Assembly: GCA_019426215.1 (NCBI GenBank)
Contig: CM033400.1
Coordinates: 22,862,568 to 22,926,567, forward strand
Reading direction: 5' to 3'
Origin: Buddleja alternifolia
Lineage: Eukaryota > Streptophyta > Magnoliopsida > Lamiales > Scrophulariaceae
Length of the DNA: 64,000 nucleotides
The notes under the pieces were generated by a model, which saw only the letters and a list, made by a program, of their open reading frames with translations, was not told where the DNA came from and did no database searches. This document shows positions 1-9,866 of the stretch, piece by piece. A program made the translations under genes and the position numbers. The stretch's first letter is position 1; every line of letters begins with the position of its first letter.

Positions 1-1696
1 TAAATATCTGAAAAGAAAACGAAAAAATTCTCAAAAGAAATGGGAGAAAAAATTAAAAAGAAAAGAAGAAAATAAACAAGCTAAAAGAAAATTTATTGTT
101 TGTAGAAAATGTGGTTGAACAGGTCATTATGCAAGAAATTGTTGGACCAAAAAGAAAATTAATAATCTCCAAATAGGTGATGATATAAAAGAAAAAATAT
201 CCAAAATCTTATTAAACTCGGATACTGATAATTCAGAAACAGAATCATATTCTGAAGATAGTAGCAATTCTGAAAGGCTTAAAGTTTTAGATAATGAGTC
301 AATAATATCAGAATCGGAATCTACATCGGAGTCAGAATGTGAACCTTGTAGTAAAGGTCAACCTTGTATTAATAATCTGGAAAATGAAGAATATTATAAA
401 ATTCTATCTCAATTTCAAGATATGGAAATAAATGTTTTAGATAGCCAAAATATTTTTGAACTACTAAAACATATAAAGGATTCGGATTTAAGATCAAAAA
501 TAATTGATCAAATTGACAATATTCCTACTACTCCTAGTACTTCTATTAACACACGAAATGTCCCTGAGGAAGTCATAACTTCTCCAGAACCATATTCTAT
601 GTCAGAAGTTTATAAATTATTAAAAGATAGAAAGGTAGTAAACAGTCCTACATCAGTAAATGACCTTATGATAGAAATAAATCATTTAAAGAAAGAAATT
701 AATTCTTTAAAACAAGAAAATAAAGTCCTTGATAATAGAATATCAAGATTAGAACATAATTCTGAAACTAATTCTCTTCAAGAAGAACCAATAGTTAATA
801 TGCAAACTCTTCAATTTTCAAATGATAATTTCTTAAATACTCTGGAACAAATTATGTCCCAAAAATGGACTGTACAAATAACTTTATTAATAGATAATTA
901 TTTTTCTCAAGAATTTATTGCTCTAATTGATAGTGGTGCTGATTTAAACGTAATACAAGAAGGATTAATTCCTACAAGATATTTTGAAAAAACTACTCAT
1001 TCTTTATCCCATGCTGGAGGACAAAAACTGGATATCAGTTTTAAGCTTCCCAAAGCTTTTGTTTGTATTAATAAAACTTGCATACCCACAAGTTTTTTAC
1101 TTGTTAAAAATATTTCAAACCAAGTTATACTTGGATCACCTTTTATAACAAAACTTTATCCTTTTATAACTGTAAATAAAGAAGGAATTATAGGTACTTA
1201 TAATAATAAGCCTATACATTTGAAATTTATCACAAAACCTTTTACCAAAGTATTACATGGAATGTATGAACAAATTAAAGCAAAAGAAAATCAATTAAAT
1301 TTCCTTAAAAATGAAGTTTGTCTTTTAACCATAGAAGACAAACTACAAAATCCAAAATTACAAGATAAGATAAAACTTTTACATAATAAATTCTGTTTAG
1401 AAATTTGTAATGATCATCCTAATGCTTTCTGGGATAGAAAAAAACATATTGTTGATTTACCATATGAAAATGATTTTGATGAAAAAAATATTCCTACTAA
1501 AGCAAGACCGTGTCAAATGAATTCTGAATATTTAGAATTATGTAAAAAAGAAATTGAATCTTTGCTTAGTAAAAAATTAATCTGTCCTTCTCAATCCCCA
1601 TGGTCATGTACTGCTTTTTATGTTAATAAACATGCTGAACAGGAAAGAGGAGTTCCTAGACTTGTAATAAATTATAAACCCCTTAATAAAGTTTTA
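1..1696 (+). pseudogene. Endogenous pararetrovirus fragment (copy 1): zinc knuckle, protease, start of RT
   Basis: This stretch matches 3895-5599 of the neighbouring copy almost base for base, with a handful of substitutions and small indels. It covers the Lys-rich tail of the coat-protein region, the zinc knuckle, the linker, the retropepsin-like protease (Asp-Ser-Gly-Ala-Asp near 928-942) and the first part of the RT. The zinc knuckle is interrupted by TGA at 116-118. An open frame runs from Met at 422 to a stop at 1720. Homology to copy 2 ends at about 1696 and unrelated in-frame sequence follows, so this is a truncated piece joined to the next copy. The left edge is cut by the window. Family assignment (Caulimoviridae) rests on domain order and resemblance to plant genomic pararetrovirus polyproteins; genus is not assigned. 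Confidence 0.85.
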
Positions 1697-1728
1697 TATC
1701 TATCAGCTTTATTAATCTGAATTTGACC

Positions 1729-2209
1729 CTTAAATGAAACTATATTAATTGAAACAAATTTTAGTAAGTCTAATATTATTACAAGGAGATCTATAAAATG
1801 GGAAAAAAATGCTTTTCCTGAACACTGGATAATTGAAAAAGTTGTACCTACACAACCACAAATACAGTCAAATCTGGTAGATGTAATACAGTCTCAAGAA
1901 GGGACCATAGATTTACAATTTGAACATCCAAATAGATTTTTAGGACCATCTTCAAAATTATCTAGGTCTCGATCCCAATCTTTACATTCTTATATTTCAC
2001 CTATTGATTATATTGTTGAAACTCCTTCGAGGGCATCTACTTCTCAAATAAGAGATGAAAAAGAGGAAACACAAGAATCGTTAAGAGATTCTAGAATTGA
2101 TGAATTATATATTAATCAAGACAATATTGTAAAAGGATATAATAATAAGCATGCTAATAATATTAAGCAGGCGGAGACAATGTCTGAAATGAGTATGCCA
2201 CCTTTTTAA
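1729..2209 (+). pseudogene. Putative movement-protein C-terminal fragment (pararetrovirus)
   Basis: An open frame without a start codon runs from just after the copy-1/copy-2 junction to a TAA at 2207-2209. It encodes about 160 residues with a Ser/Arg-rich patch and an acidic tail. In caulimovirids the movement protein lies directly upstream of the coat-protein region, which is the main reason for the call; no diagnostic 30K-family motif is visible because the N-terminal part is lost. The terminal TAA overlaps the next ATG as TAATG, an arrangement suited to translational re-initiation. Function is inferred from position and general resemblance only. Confidence 0.5.
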
Positions 2210-2553
2210 TGGATTTTTGGCCTAAAATTGATTTTAGTCCTGGCTCTCAGGCTAGGCAAAATATTAAAAAAGAATTTAATTTGCCCAGATGGGAATTATT
2301 TAGAAATTGGTTTTTTGATAATTTTAATCTAAGTGAACAAAATTATATACAAGAACAATTTTATAAAACTTGTTCTGAGAAAAATACTCTCATTCCTTTT
2401 GTTCCATGGTTTATGTCTACATATGTTGAACAATATATCGCTGTAATAGAAAGAAATTATAAACTTTTAAATGGACAAATAAATAAAGATATTTATCTTT
2501 ATTTATCCTCCTTCACAAGCATTTCAAATGGAAAAAGAAGGAAAAATCTGTAA
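2209..2553 (+). CDS. Small pararetroviral ORF upstream of the coat region, 114 aa
   Basis: It starts at the ATG embedded in the TAATG overlap with the preceding frame and ends at 2553, overlapping the long ORF (Met 2528) by 26 bases in another frame. The product is rich in aromatic residues (Trp, Phe, Tyr) and Asn and has no recognised domain. The long ORF's frame is already open upstream of its Met through the overlap, so the two may once have been one polyprotein split by a single-base shift near 2500-2528. Alternatively it is a genuine separate ORF. I do not recognise a function. Confidence 0.5.
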   Translation: MDFWPKIDFSPGSQARQNIKKEFNLPRWELFRNWFFDNFNLSEQNYIQEQFYKTCSEKNTLIPFVPWFMSTYVEQYIAVIERNYKLLNGQINKDIYLYLSSFTSISNGKRRKNL

Positions 2554-5500
2554 TTTTCTTGCCTTTTCAAAAATATTTGAAAACAATACTTTACAAGTTA
2601 CATGTCAACATATTAATATTCTTATTGAACAACAAAACTATGCTAATATGTTTTTAAATGTGTTAGGAGAACAAATAGCTTCTTTACATGATAGAATAAA
2701 TAAACTAAGTATATTAATAGATAAATCTAAACTTCCTGAAAAGGATCTTGAAATCATTGGTACTAGTCATACTGGTCATAATGGAAAAGGTCACATTGCA
2801 AGTCCCAGTATTCAGCCTCCTCCTGAAATTCGAGATTTTAAATTAAAATCTACTACAGAATTAGAAAAATTCTTAAAAGACAAATTTGATAAATTAACAA
2901 TAAATACTTTAGAAGAAGACTTTGAGAATACTCTAAGAGAAGGATCTCGTATTGATAATAATATTCAAAGACTTGCATCAAAAGTTGAAAAAGTACTAAA
3001 GGAGAAATTAACCATAAATACACTAGATGAAAATGTTGATACAATTAATAAAATTGATAAGGAAAAATGGGCAAATAAACCCAGTCAAAGGTTATATTAT
3101 TACAGGAGACCTTCTCCTATGGACGTTTTACATGAAGAGCAAGAATTTATTCTTAGTAATAGTTATAGTGGCAAAAATATTTATGAATGGAATATTGATG
3201 GTTATACTGAAAAACAAATTTATAATGCTGTTCACAGAATGCTTATGTATTCTACCATTTGTAAAAGCAATAATAATACAGATAGGACTGTTGCAAAAAT
3301 GATAATTGCAGGATTTACTGGTCAATTAAAAGGATGGTGGGATCATTATTTAACCCAAGCAAATAAAGATGAAATTTTAAACACTGTTAAACAGAAAGAT
3401 AATAAATTAGTTGAAAATTCAGTATATACTTTAATAGTTAATATTGTTGAACATTTTACTGGAAGATATTCTGATAATAGTGAAACAATTAGAACATTAT
3501 TACAAAATCTTAAGTGTAAAACACTAACAGATTTTAGATGGTATAAAGATACTTTCCTAAGTAGAGTCATGGAATTACCTGAAAGTAATAGTTCTCATTG
3601 GAAATCTAAATTCATTGATGGGTTACCTCATTTATTTGCTGAAAGAGTTAGAGGGAATTTACGAGGTGATTTAATATCTATTCCTTATGATAATTATACC
3701 TATGGTAAATTAATTGGAGTATGTATCCAAGAAGGATTACATCTTTGTAATGAAATAAAATTAAATCAACAATTAAAAAGACAAAACCTCATAGAAAGAA
3801 AACAATTAGGCCAATTCTGTAGTCAATTTGGCATGGATATCCCTTCTTCTCATAAACTTAAACCTTTAAAAGAAAAGAATAAAGATAAAAAATTTAAATA
3901 TCTGAAAAGAAAACGAAAATATTCTCAAAAGAAATGGGAGAAAAAATTAAAAAGAAAAGAAGAAAAAGAAGAAAATAAAAAATATAAAAGAAAATTTATT
4001 ATTTGTAGAAAATGTGGAAAACCTGGTCATTATGCAAGAAATTGTTGGACCAAAAAGAAAATTAATAATCTCCAAATAGATGATGATATAAAAGAAAAAA
4101 TATCCAAAATCTTATTAAACTCGGATACTGATAATTCAGAAACAGAATCATATTCTGAAGATAGTAGCAATTCTGAAAGGCTTAAAGTTTTAGATAATGA
4201 GTCAATAATATCAGAATCGGAATCCACATCGGAGTCAGAATGTGAACCTTGTAGTAAAGGTCAACCTTGTATTAATAATCTGGAAAATGACGAATATTAT
4301 AAAATTCTATCTCAATTTCAAGATATGGAAATAAATGTTTTAGATAGCCAAAATATTTTTGAACTACTAAAACATATAAAGGATTCGGATTTAAGATCAA
4401 AAATAATTGATCAAATTGACAATATTCCTACTACTCCTAGTACTTCTATTAACACACGAAATGTCCCTGAGGAAGTCATAACTTCTCCAGAACCATATTC
4501 TATGTCAAAAGTTTATAAATTATTAAAAGGTAAACAGGTAGTAAATACTCCTACATCAGTAAATGACCGTATGATAGAAATAAATCATTTAAAGAAAGAA
4601 ATTAATTCTTTACAACAAGAAAATAAAGTCCTTGATAATAGAATATCAAGATTAGAACATAATTCTGAAACTAATTCTTTTCAAGAAGAACCAATAGTTA
4701 ATATGCAAACTCTTCAATTTTCAAATGATAATTTCTTAAATACTCTGGAACAAATTATGTCCCAAAAATGGACTGTACAAATAACTTTATTAATAGATAA
4801 TTATTTTTCTCAAGAATTTATTGCTCTAATTGATAGTGGTGCTGATTTAAACGTAATACAAGAAGGATTAATTCCTACAAGATATTTTGAAAAAACTACT
4901 CATTCTTTATCCCATGCTGGAGGACAAAAACTGGATATCAGTTTTAAGCTTCCCAAAGCTTTTGTTTGTATTAATAAAACTTGCATACCCACAAGTTTTT
5001 TACTTGTTAAAAATATTTCAAACCAAGTTATACTTGGATCACCTTTTATAACAAAACTTTATCCTTTTATAACTGTAAATAAAGAAGGAATTATAGGTAC
5101 TTATAATAATAAGCCTATACGTTTGAAATTTATTACAAAACCTTTTACCAAAGTATTACATGAAATGTATGAACAAATTAAAGCAAAAGAAAATCAATTA
5201 AATTTTCTTAAAAATGAAGTTTGTCTTTTAACCATAGAAGACAAACTACAAAATCCAAAATTACAAGATAAGATAAAACTTTTACATAATAAATTCTGTT
5301 TAGAAATTTGTAATGATCATCCTAATGCTTTCTGGGATAGGAAAAAACATATTGTTGATTTACCATATGAAAATGATTTTGATGAAAAAAATATTCCTAC
5401 TAAAGCAAGACCTTGTCAAATGAATTCTGAATATTTAGAATTATGTAAAAAAGAAATTGAATCTTTGCTTAGTAAAAAATTAATCTGTCCTTCTCAATCC

Positions 5501-6682
5501 CCATGGTCATGTACTGCTTTTTATGTTAATAAACATCCTGAACAGGAAAGAGGAGTTCCTAGACTTGTAATAAATTATAAACCCCTTAATAAAGTTTTAA
5601 AATGGATTAGACATCCTATTCCTAATAAAAAAGATCTTTTAGATAGATTATATGATGCAGTCATATTCTCTAAATTTGATTTAAAATCAGGATATTGGCA
5701 AATTCAGATTAATAAAGCTGATAGATATAAAACTGCTTTTAATGTTCCTATAGGGCATTATGAATGGAATGTTATGCCTTTTGGATTAAAGAATGCTCCG
5801 TCAGAATTTCAAAAAATAATGAATGATATTTTTACTCCTTATAGTGAATTTATTATCGTATATATTGATGATATTCTTGTATTTTCCAAGGATATAGAAT
5901 CTCATTTTAAACATTTAGATATGTTTAGAAAAATTATTATTCAAAATGGCCTGGTAATATCTAAACCAAAAATGTCTTTATTCCAAACGAATGTTAGATT
6001 TCTTGGTCATCATATTGAGAAATGTAATATTATTCCTATCAATAGAAGTATTGATTTTGCTTCTAAATTTCCTGATGAAATTACAGATAAAACTCAGTTA
6101 CAAAGATTTTTAGGAAGCCTGAATTATATTTCAGCCTATTATAAAAATCTTGCTGAAGACACAGCTATTTTATATGATAGATTAAAAAAGAAACCAAAAC
6201 CTTGGTCAGAACAGCATACTAATGCTGTAAAGAAAATAAAAGAAAAGGTGAAAACTTTACCTTGTTTAATGCTAGCTAATCCAAATTGGGAAAAAATTGT
6301 GGAAACTGATGCTTCTGAAATTGGTTATGGTGGTATTTTAAAACAAATTAATCCTATTACAAAACAAGAAAATCTTATCAGATTTCATTCTGGAAAATGG
6401 AATGACAGTCAAAAGAATTATGCTACAATAGCCAAAGAAATTCTTGCCATAGTAAAATGTGTATTAAAATTTCAAGATGATTTATATAATCAACATTTTG
6501 TGATAAAGACAGACTGTAAAGCAGCCAAGTTTATGTTTCAAAAAGATTTTAAACATGATGTTTCTAAGCAAATGTTTGCTAGATGGCAGGCGCATCTCGC
6601 TCCTTTTGATTTTGAAATTATTTATAAAAAAGGAGAAGATAATAATCTTCCAGATTTTCTGACTAGAGAATATTTATCATGA
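2528..6682 (+). CDS. Pararetrovirus polyprotein: coat region, protease, RT, RNase H
   Basis: This is an uninterrupted 1384-codon frame. Residues about 180-460 form the coat-protein-like region, followed by a very Lys-rich stretch and a CCHC zinc knuckle at about 493-506. A Ser/Glu-rich acidic segment and a helical linker follow. A retropepsin-like protease has its active-site Asp at about 769 (Asp-Ser-Gly-Ala). The RT has Tyr-Ile-Asp-Asp at 1112-1115, and RNase H has acidic residues at about 1261 and 1329. No integrase follows, as expected of Caulimoviridae. In a virus these parts package and reverse-transcribe the pregenomic RNA in the cytoplasm. The frame overlaps the next ORF by 4 bases (ATGA). 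An intact frame does not imply activity, since flanking ORFs are broken and the 5' end is absent. Confidence 0.85.
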   Translation: MEKEGKICNFLAFSKIFENNTLQVTCQHINILIEQQNYANMFLNVLGEQIASLHDRINKLSILIDKSKLPEKDLEIIGTSHTGHNGKGHIASPSIQPPPEIRDFKLKSTTELEKFLKDKFDKLTINTLEEDFENTLREGSRIDNNIQRLASKVEKVLKEKLTINTLDENVDTINKIDKEKWANKPSQRLYYYRRPSPMDVLHEEQEFILSNSYSGKNIYEWNIDGYTEKQIYNAVHRMLMYSTICKSNNNTDRTVAKMIIAGFTGQLKGWWDHYLTQANKDEILNTVKQKDNKLVENSVYTLIVNIVEHFTGRYSDNSETIRTLLQNLKCKTLTDFRWYKDTFLSRVMELPESNSSHWKSKFIDGLPHLFAERVRGNLRGDLISIPYDNYTYGKLIGVCIQEGLHLCNEIKLNQQLKRQNLIERKQLGQFCSQFGMDIPSSHKLKPLKEKNKDKKFKYLKRKRKYSQKKWEKKLKRKEEKEENKKYKRKFIICRKCGKPGHYARNCWTKKKINNLQIDDDIKEKISKILLNSDTDNSETESYSEDSSNSERLKVLDNESIISESESTSESECEPCSKGQPCINNLENDEYYKILSQFQDMEINVLDSQNIFELLKHIKDSDLRSKIIDQIDNIPTTPSTSINTRNVPEEVITSPEPYSMSKVYKLLKGKQVVNTPTSVNDRMIEINHLKKEINSLQQENKVLDNRISRLEHNSETNSFQEEPIVNMQTLQFSNDNFLNTLEQIMSQKWTVQITLLIDNYFSQEFIALIDSGADLNVIQEGLIPTRYFEKTTHSLSHAGGQKLDISFKLPKAFVCINKTCIPTSFLLVKNISNQVILGSPFITKLYPFITVNKEGIIGTYNNKPIRLKFITKPFTKVLHEMYEQIKAKENQLNFLKNEVCLLTIEDKLQNPKLQDKIKLLHNKFCLEICNDHPNAFWDRKKHIVDLPYENDFDEKNIPTKARPCQMNSEYLELCKKEIESLLSKKLICPSQSPWSCTAFYVNKHPEQERGVPRLVINYKPLNKVLKWIRHPIPNKKDLLDRLYDAVIFSKFDLKSGYWQIQINKADRYKTAFNVPIGHYEWNVMPFGLKNAPSEFQKIMNDIFTPYSEFIIVYIDDILVFSKDIESHFKHLDMFRKIIIQNGLVISKPKMSLFQTNVRFLGHHIEKCNIIPINRSIDFASKFPDEITDKTQLQRFLGSLNYISAYYKNLAEDTAILYDRLKKKPKPWSEQHTNAVKKIKEKVKTLPCLMLANPNWEKIVETDASEIGYGGILKQINPITKQENLIRFHSGKWNDSQKNYATIAKEILAIVKCVLKFQDDLYNQHFVIKTDCKAAKFMFQKDFKHDVSKQMFARWQAHLAPFDFEIIYKKGEDNNLPDFLTREYLS

Positions 6683-7059
6683 ATTTTGCAGGATCAAGAT
6701 TTTCAGAATATTCCTCAATACAAACAATGCAAAAATTATATATTCACAATTTATATGGTTGTTCAGTATATTATGTTCTTCCCCATCATCGTCGCTACTT
6801 AGGAAGAATTGGAGTTCCTGATCTAATTAATGATCCTTATTATTTAAAAATATATGGAGATGCTAATTGCATTAAAAGACTTCAAATTAGAAGATATTAT
6901 CTTCAGAAAAGTCTCAACTATTGGGAAACTGAAATCAATTCTCCTGAGTTCCAAATGCAGAGTTTAACATATAGAAGTTGTGCTCTAAAGCACAAAAATC
7001 AATGCTTATTATGGGAATTACAATTTGTCAATGGCTTGCTCAATAGACTCTCTGCTTAA
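6679..7059 (+). CDS. Pararetroviral small ORF after RNase H, 126 aa, unknown function
   Basis: The ATG overlaps the stop of the polyprotein (ATGA), a compact-virus arrangement that supports a real ORF. The 126-aa product is basic and Tyr-rich in its first half, with a Leu/Gln-rich helical second half. No domain is recognised. It lies 15 bases before the start of the Gly-Arg-rich ORF, so the three ORFs are close-packed on one strand. It could be a small accessory protein or the detached N-terminal part of the following ORF. Confidence 0.55.
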   Translation: MNFAGSRFSEYSSIQTMQKLYIHNLYGCSVYYVLPHHRRYLGRIGVPDLINDPYYLKIYGDANCIKRLQIRRYYLQKSLNYWETEINSPEFQMQSLTYRSCALKHKNQCLLWELQFVNGLLNRLSA

Positions 7060-7074
7060 TCAAAGAATTTTAAT

Positions 7075-8451
7075 ATGACAGAAATGCAGTTTCATGGAAG
7101 AGGACTCTCCTCTTATAGAGGCAGAGGTGGTCGTGGAAGAGGTCAGGATAATATTCTGACACAACATGGAAGAAAGAAGCTAATAGCAGCTGATTTATCA
7201 TCAGCTCTAGATCCTTTATATAAGGAATTTCTTGAATTTAAGAAACCAAAAGAGGGTCATACCCAAGCTTCTCCATCATATTCTAAAATTGTGGGAAATG
7301 AAGATGAGGAAGCAGATGTCCATAATATGGGCTATATCCAAAATGATGACAAAAGAGTTATACTCTTTCTTACTGAAAATGATTTGAAAAGGGATAATAA
7401 GCCCTGAGAATTGCTTGAAAGATATTTAAACACTCATAGTGATACTTTTGGAAGTTATAAATTCCAACAATATTATGAAAATATTTTCCAAAATAGTGGC
7501 CTATGTGAAATAAACCACTATCATAGTGGCAGTAATGAGGAAATTTATAAATTTTCCAAAATAATTGTTAAAAGGATTATATCCATAGAAGAATGGGGAA
7601 TATCTCCATTCAAAGAAAAACAATTTTATTTCAACAATACTCCTATTAAATATAATTATTGGGATTATGTTGAAGCATTTGAAAAAGTTTTCTTATATGA
7701 AAACCCGAGCCATAGTCATACTTGGTTCATCAAAATATGCGGAGAGGTTTATAACCACTTTATACCCAATTGGTTTTTAAAATGGTGGAAATTCTATGGC
7801 CCCAAAAAGGAAATTTTGCCAGAAATCCTTATAGGATTATTTGAAGAATGGAAAACATATTCTCCACAAATTTTAGAACTAGCACAGTCTCAAAAATCAG
7901 AAAAAATCGAGACATTCCACTTTTTTATTGAATTTTCAATTCCTTGGATCTGGAAATGGCTTCCCCAAGTGGATCATGATGAGGATAATATCCCCTCTAT
8001 TATGAGACTATCCTATACAAAATTTTGGGATACCATGATGTGAGAGGATCCTGAAACCAAAGAATTAAAATGTATAGATACTATAAATAAAATTGAAAAG
8101 AAAGTAGAGGAATACAAAAAGCTGTATCATAAAAAGCAGCAGAAGATGCAAATTCCTCTGATCAACATTGCGGAAATATCTCAACAGCTCAAAAAGCAAG
8201 AAGGCACCAGTTCAAGAGAACAACTCATTGAGAAATATCTTGAAGAAATGAAGACAAAATTAATAGAAGACTGGATCGAAGAAGAACGAAGTGATACTTC
8301 TATAGCATCATCTAAAGCTAATAACTTTGAAGATCTTAATTTCCAGGATGCACAGGATCCAAATGACGTGTCAATAGAAGACAATTTTGATGCAATATTG
8401 GAAAATCTCAAAGAAGATTTGCACAGAGGGAAATCCAAGCAGAAAAAGTAA
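7075..8451 (+). pseudogene. Pararetrovirus 3' ORF with Gly-Arg-rich N-terminus, two in-frame stops
   Basis: One reading frame of 459 codons runs from ATG 7075 to TAA 8449-8451, broken by TGA at about 7405 and again at 8041-8043. The N-terminus has an Arg-Gly repeat typical of RNA-binding tails. The middle is rich in Trp, Phe and Tyr, and the C-terminus is acidic with a coiled-coil-like Lys/Glu stretch. Caulimovirids often carry a large 3' ORF (inclusion/transactivator protein, or ORFs of unknown function); I cannot assign which. Both stops are TGA and each could have arisen by a single transition. Confidence 0.65.
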
Positions 8452-8601
8452 CAAAAAATTATCAAGAATAGTGAAATACTATTTGGAACTGTTCATAGCC
8501 GGGCACTGTTCATAACAGTATCACTATTTCAATAGTAAATCACTGTGTAAATAGTATTAACTATGTTTAATTTGGTTTTGAAATCCGCCGCCTCCAATTT
8601 C

Positions 8602-8609
8602 TATAAATA
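8602..8609 (+). promoter_or_regulatory. TATA box of the pararetrovirus pregenomic promoter
   Basis: TATAAATA lies about 150 bases after the last ORF, in the noncoding region where caulimovirids carry the promoter for their terminally redundant RNA. A transcription start near 8630-8640 is expected. Upstream (8480-8560) are repeated short ACTGTTCATA-like and CACTATTT-like words that may be activator sites. Downstream is a CT-rich leader (8683-8710). No testing of activity is possible from sequence. Confidence 0.6.
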
Positions 8610-8775
8610 AGAGGGGTTGGCCTTTGTATTAGTAGGTTAGAAAAAAGGTTAGAAAAAGCCTTAGAAGCCTTAGAAATCAGATACTCTCTCTCTCTAAAAT
8701 CCCTCTCCCTCACTTGCTTCAGCCTCCATCTCCAGTGTAAAATACCAAGTTCTTGTACATTACTGAAGTTGCTAT

Positions 8776-8782
8776 AATAAAA
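8776..8782 (+). promoter_or_regulatory. Poly(A) signal of the pararetrovirus
   Basis: AATAAAA lies about 140-150 bases downstream of the expected transcription start. Plant pararetroviruses place the poly(A) signal shortly after the start site so that it is bypassed on the first pass and used on the second, giving terminal redundancy. The spacing fits that design. Confidence 0.5.
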
Positions 8783-9290
8783 GAAGAGTTTATCTTGTAA
8801 GTTTTCTTTATCTTACAGTTTAATTTTATTTTTACTTTGTGTTTAAGGATGAGCCTTATAGGCTAAATCCTTTTGTGATGAATTATATCTGAACTCTCAT
8901 GATTCCTCTAAAAACCATGGTTTGATAATTCTGAAAAGAGATTTTCGTTATGGTATGGACTCTAATGGGTTGATTTAGTAAACTGGCTGAAATTAGATAG
9001 TCAAGAATGAAGCTCATACTGTTGCCGTTTTTAGCCGTGTTGTTTGGCGTTTTTGGGCGTTTGTATGAAAATTCTTGATGATTTAATTTCATTGACGGAT
9101 TATTAAATTGTGAAAATAATTTGTGAATCTGTGGTGACCCTTGCAAAAGTATCCTTGTGAGAAACTGGGGGTTCCTCGATTTACTACTCCCTGCATTAGG
9201 TCCAGTAAATCTTCCATAAGCGTTATCTCTCTTTGGAATTAAGTCTTGTCCCTGGGCGTAGATGGTCAATTTTATTGATATATGTATATT
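8783..9290 (+). other. Pararetroviral leader-like noncoding region
   Basis: There is no convincing coding content. An antisense frame of 128 codons at 8883-9269 looks fortuitous. The position after the poly(A) signal and the lack of similarity to the AT-rich DNA beyond 9290 suggest remnant leader. I did not find a tRNA-Met primer-binding site here, so the leader is probably truncated or rearranged. Confidence 0.35.
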
Positions 9291-9344
9291 AATTTTATTG
9301 ATATAAAGTATTACTTAATAAGGTGATGTAGTGTGATTAGGTGT

Positions 9345-9715
9345 ATTCACAAATTGACTGAACCGACCGCAAATCGAAATTTCGGTCCGAACTGAAAACC
9401 AAACCGAAAAATTCGGTTCGATTTTCGGATTATTTTTGTTGCCAAAATTCATTTTTCGGTTCGATTTTCGATTTTGAGGTTCGGTCAGTTCTGTTAACCG
9501 GAAAACCGAACTTTTTTTTTAATTTTTTTAATTTAATTTTATTTTTATATAGTATAATATAGGCCAAAAACTATATAAAAAAAGTGTTTTCTAGTGACAA
9601 CTTATAGGAAAATAAAGAAAATGAATTAAAATTAGTCATAATTAAATTTTAATTATTTATTTATATCTAAGTTATTTATTTATTTATATCGAAAAACTAA
9701 ATTGAACCGGTTCGC
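9345..9715. repeat. CCGAA-rich imperfect inverted repeat, old MITE-like
   Basis: Multiple AACCGAA and TTCGGTT words in both orientations run from about 9360 to 9515, with an outlying AACCGGTT at about 9704. This pattern is common in degenerate plant hAT-type MITEs. No clean terminal inverted repeats or target duplication can be placed, so only a remnant is claimed. Confidence 0.35.
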
Positions 9716-9825
9716 TTTTTAATTTCATTATGTCAATTTTAGTTGGTCATGCTAAACGTAATTATAAATATATAAATGTTTGCATTCCAAAGAAAAAGTG
9801 AACAAAAATAGCCAAAAAACAGTAG

Positions 9826-9866
<41 letters not shown>

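Larger units (their letters stand above)
1697..9290 (+). mobile_element. Endogenous caulimovirid, nearly complete copy 2
   Basis: In order this holds a movement-protein-like C-terminus, a small ORF, a long coat/protease/RT/RNase H ORF, a 126-aa ORF, a Gly-Arg-rich ORF with two premature stops, and a noncoding region with a TATA box and a poly(A) signal. There are no LTRs and no integrase, which separates it from the Ty3/gypsy elements its RT resembles. The 5' end is missing: the region starts inside the putative movement protein right after the junction with copy 1. The 3' limit is approximate, set where virus-like leader gives way to plain AT-rich DNA. It is an integrated, rearranged, inactive copy. 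Confidence 0.8.

Noticed and set aside
8883..9269. 128-codon ORF on the - strand
   Set aside because: It is antisense to pararetroviral leader-like sequence, with no domain or neighbour support.
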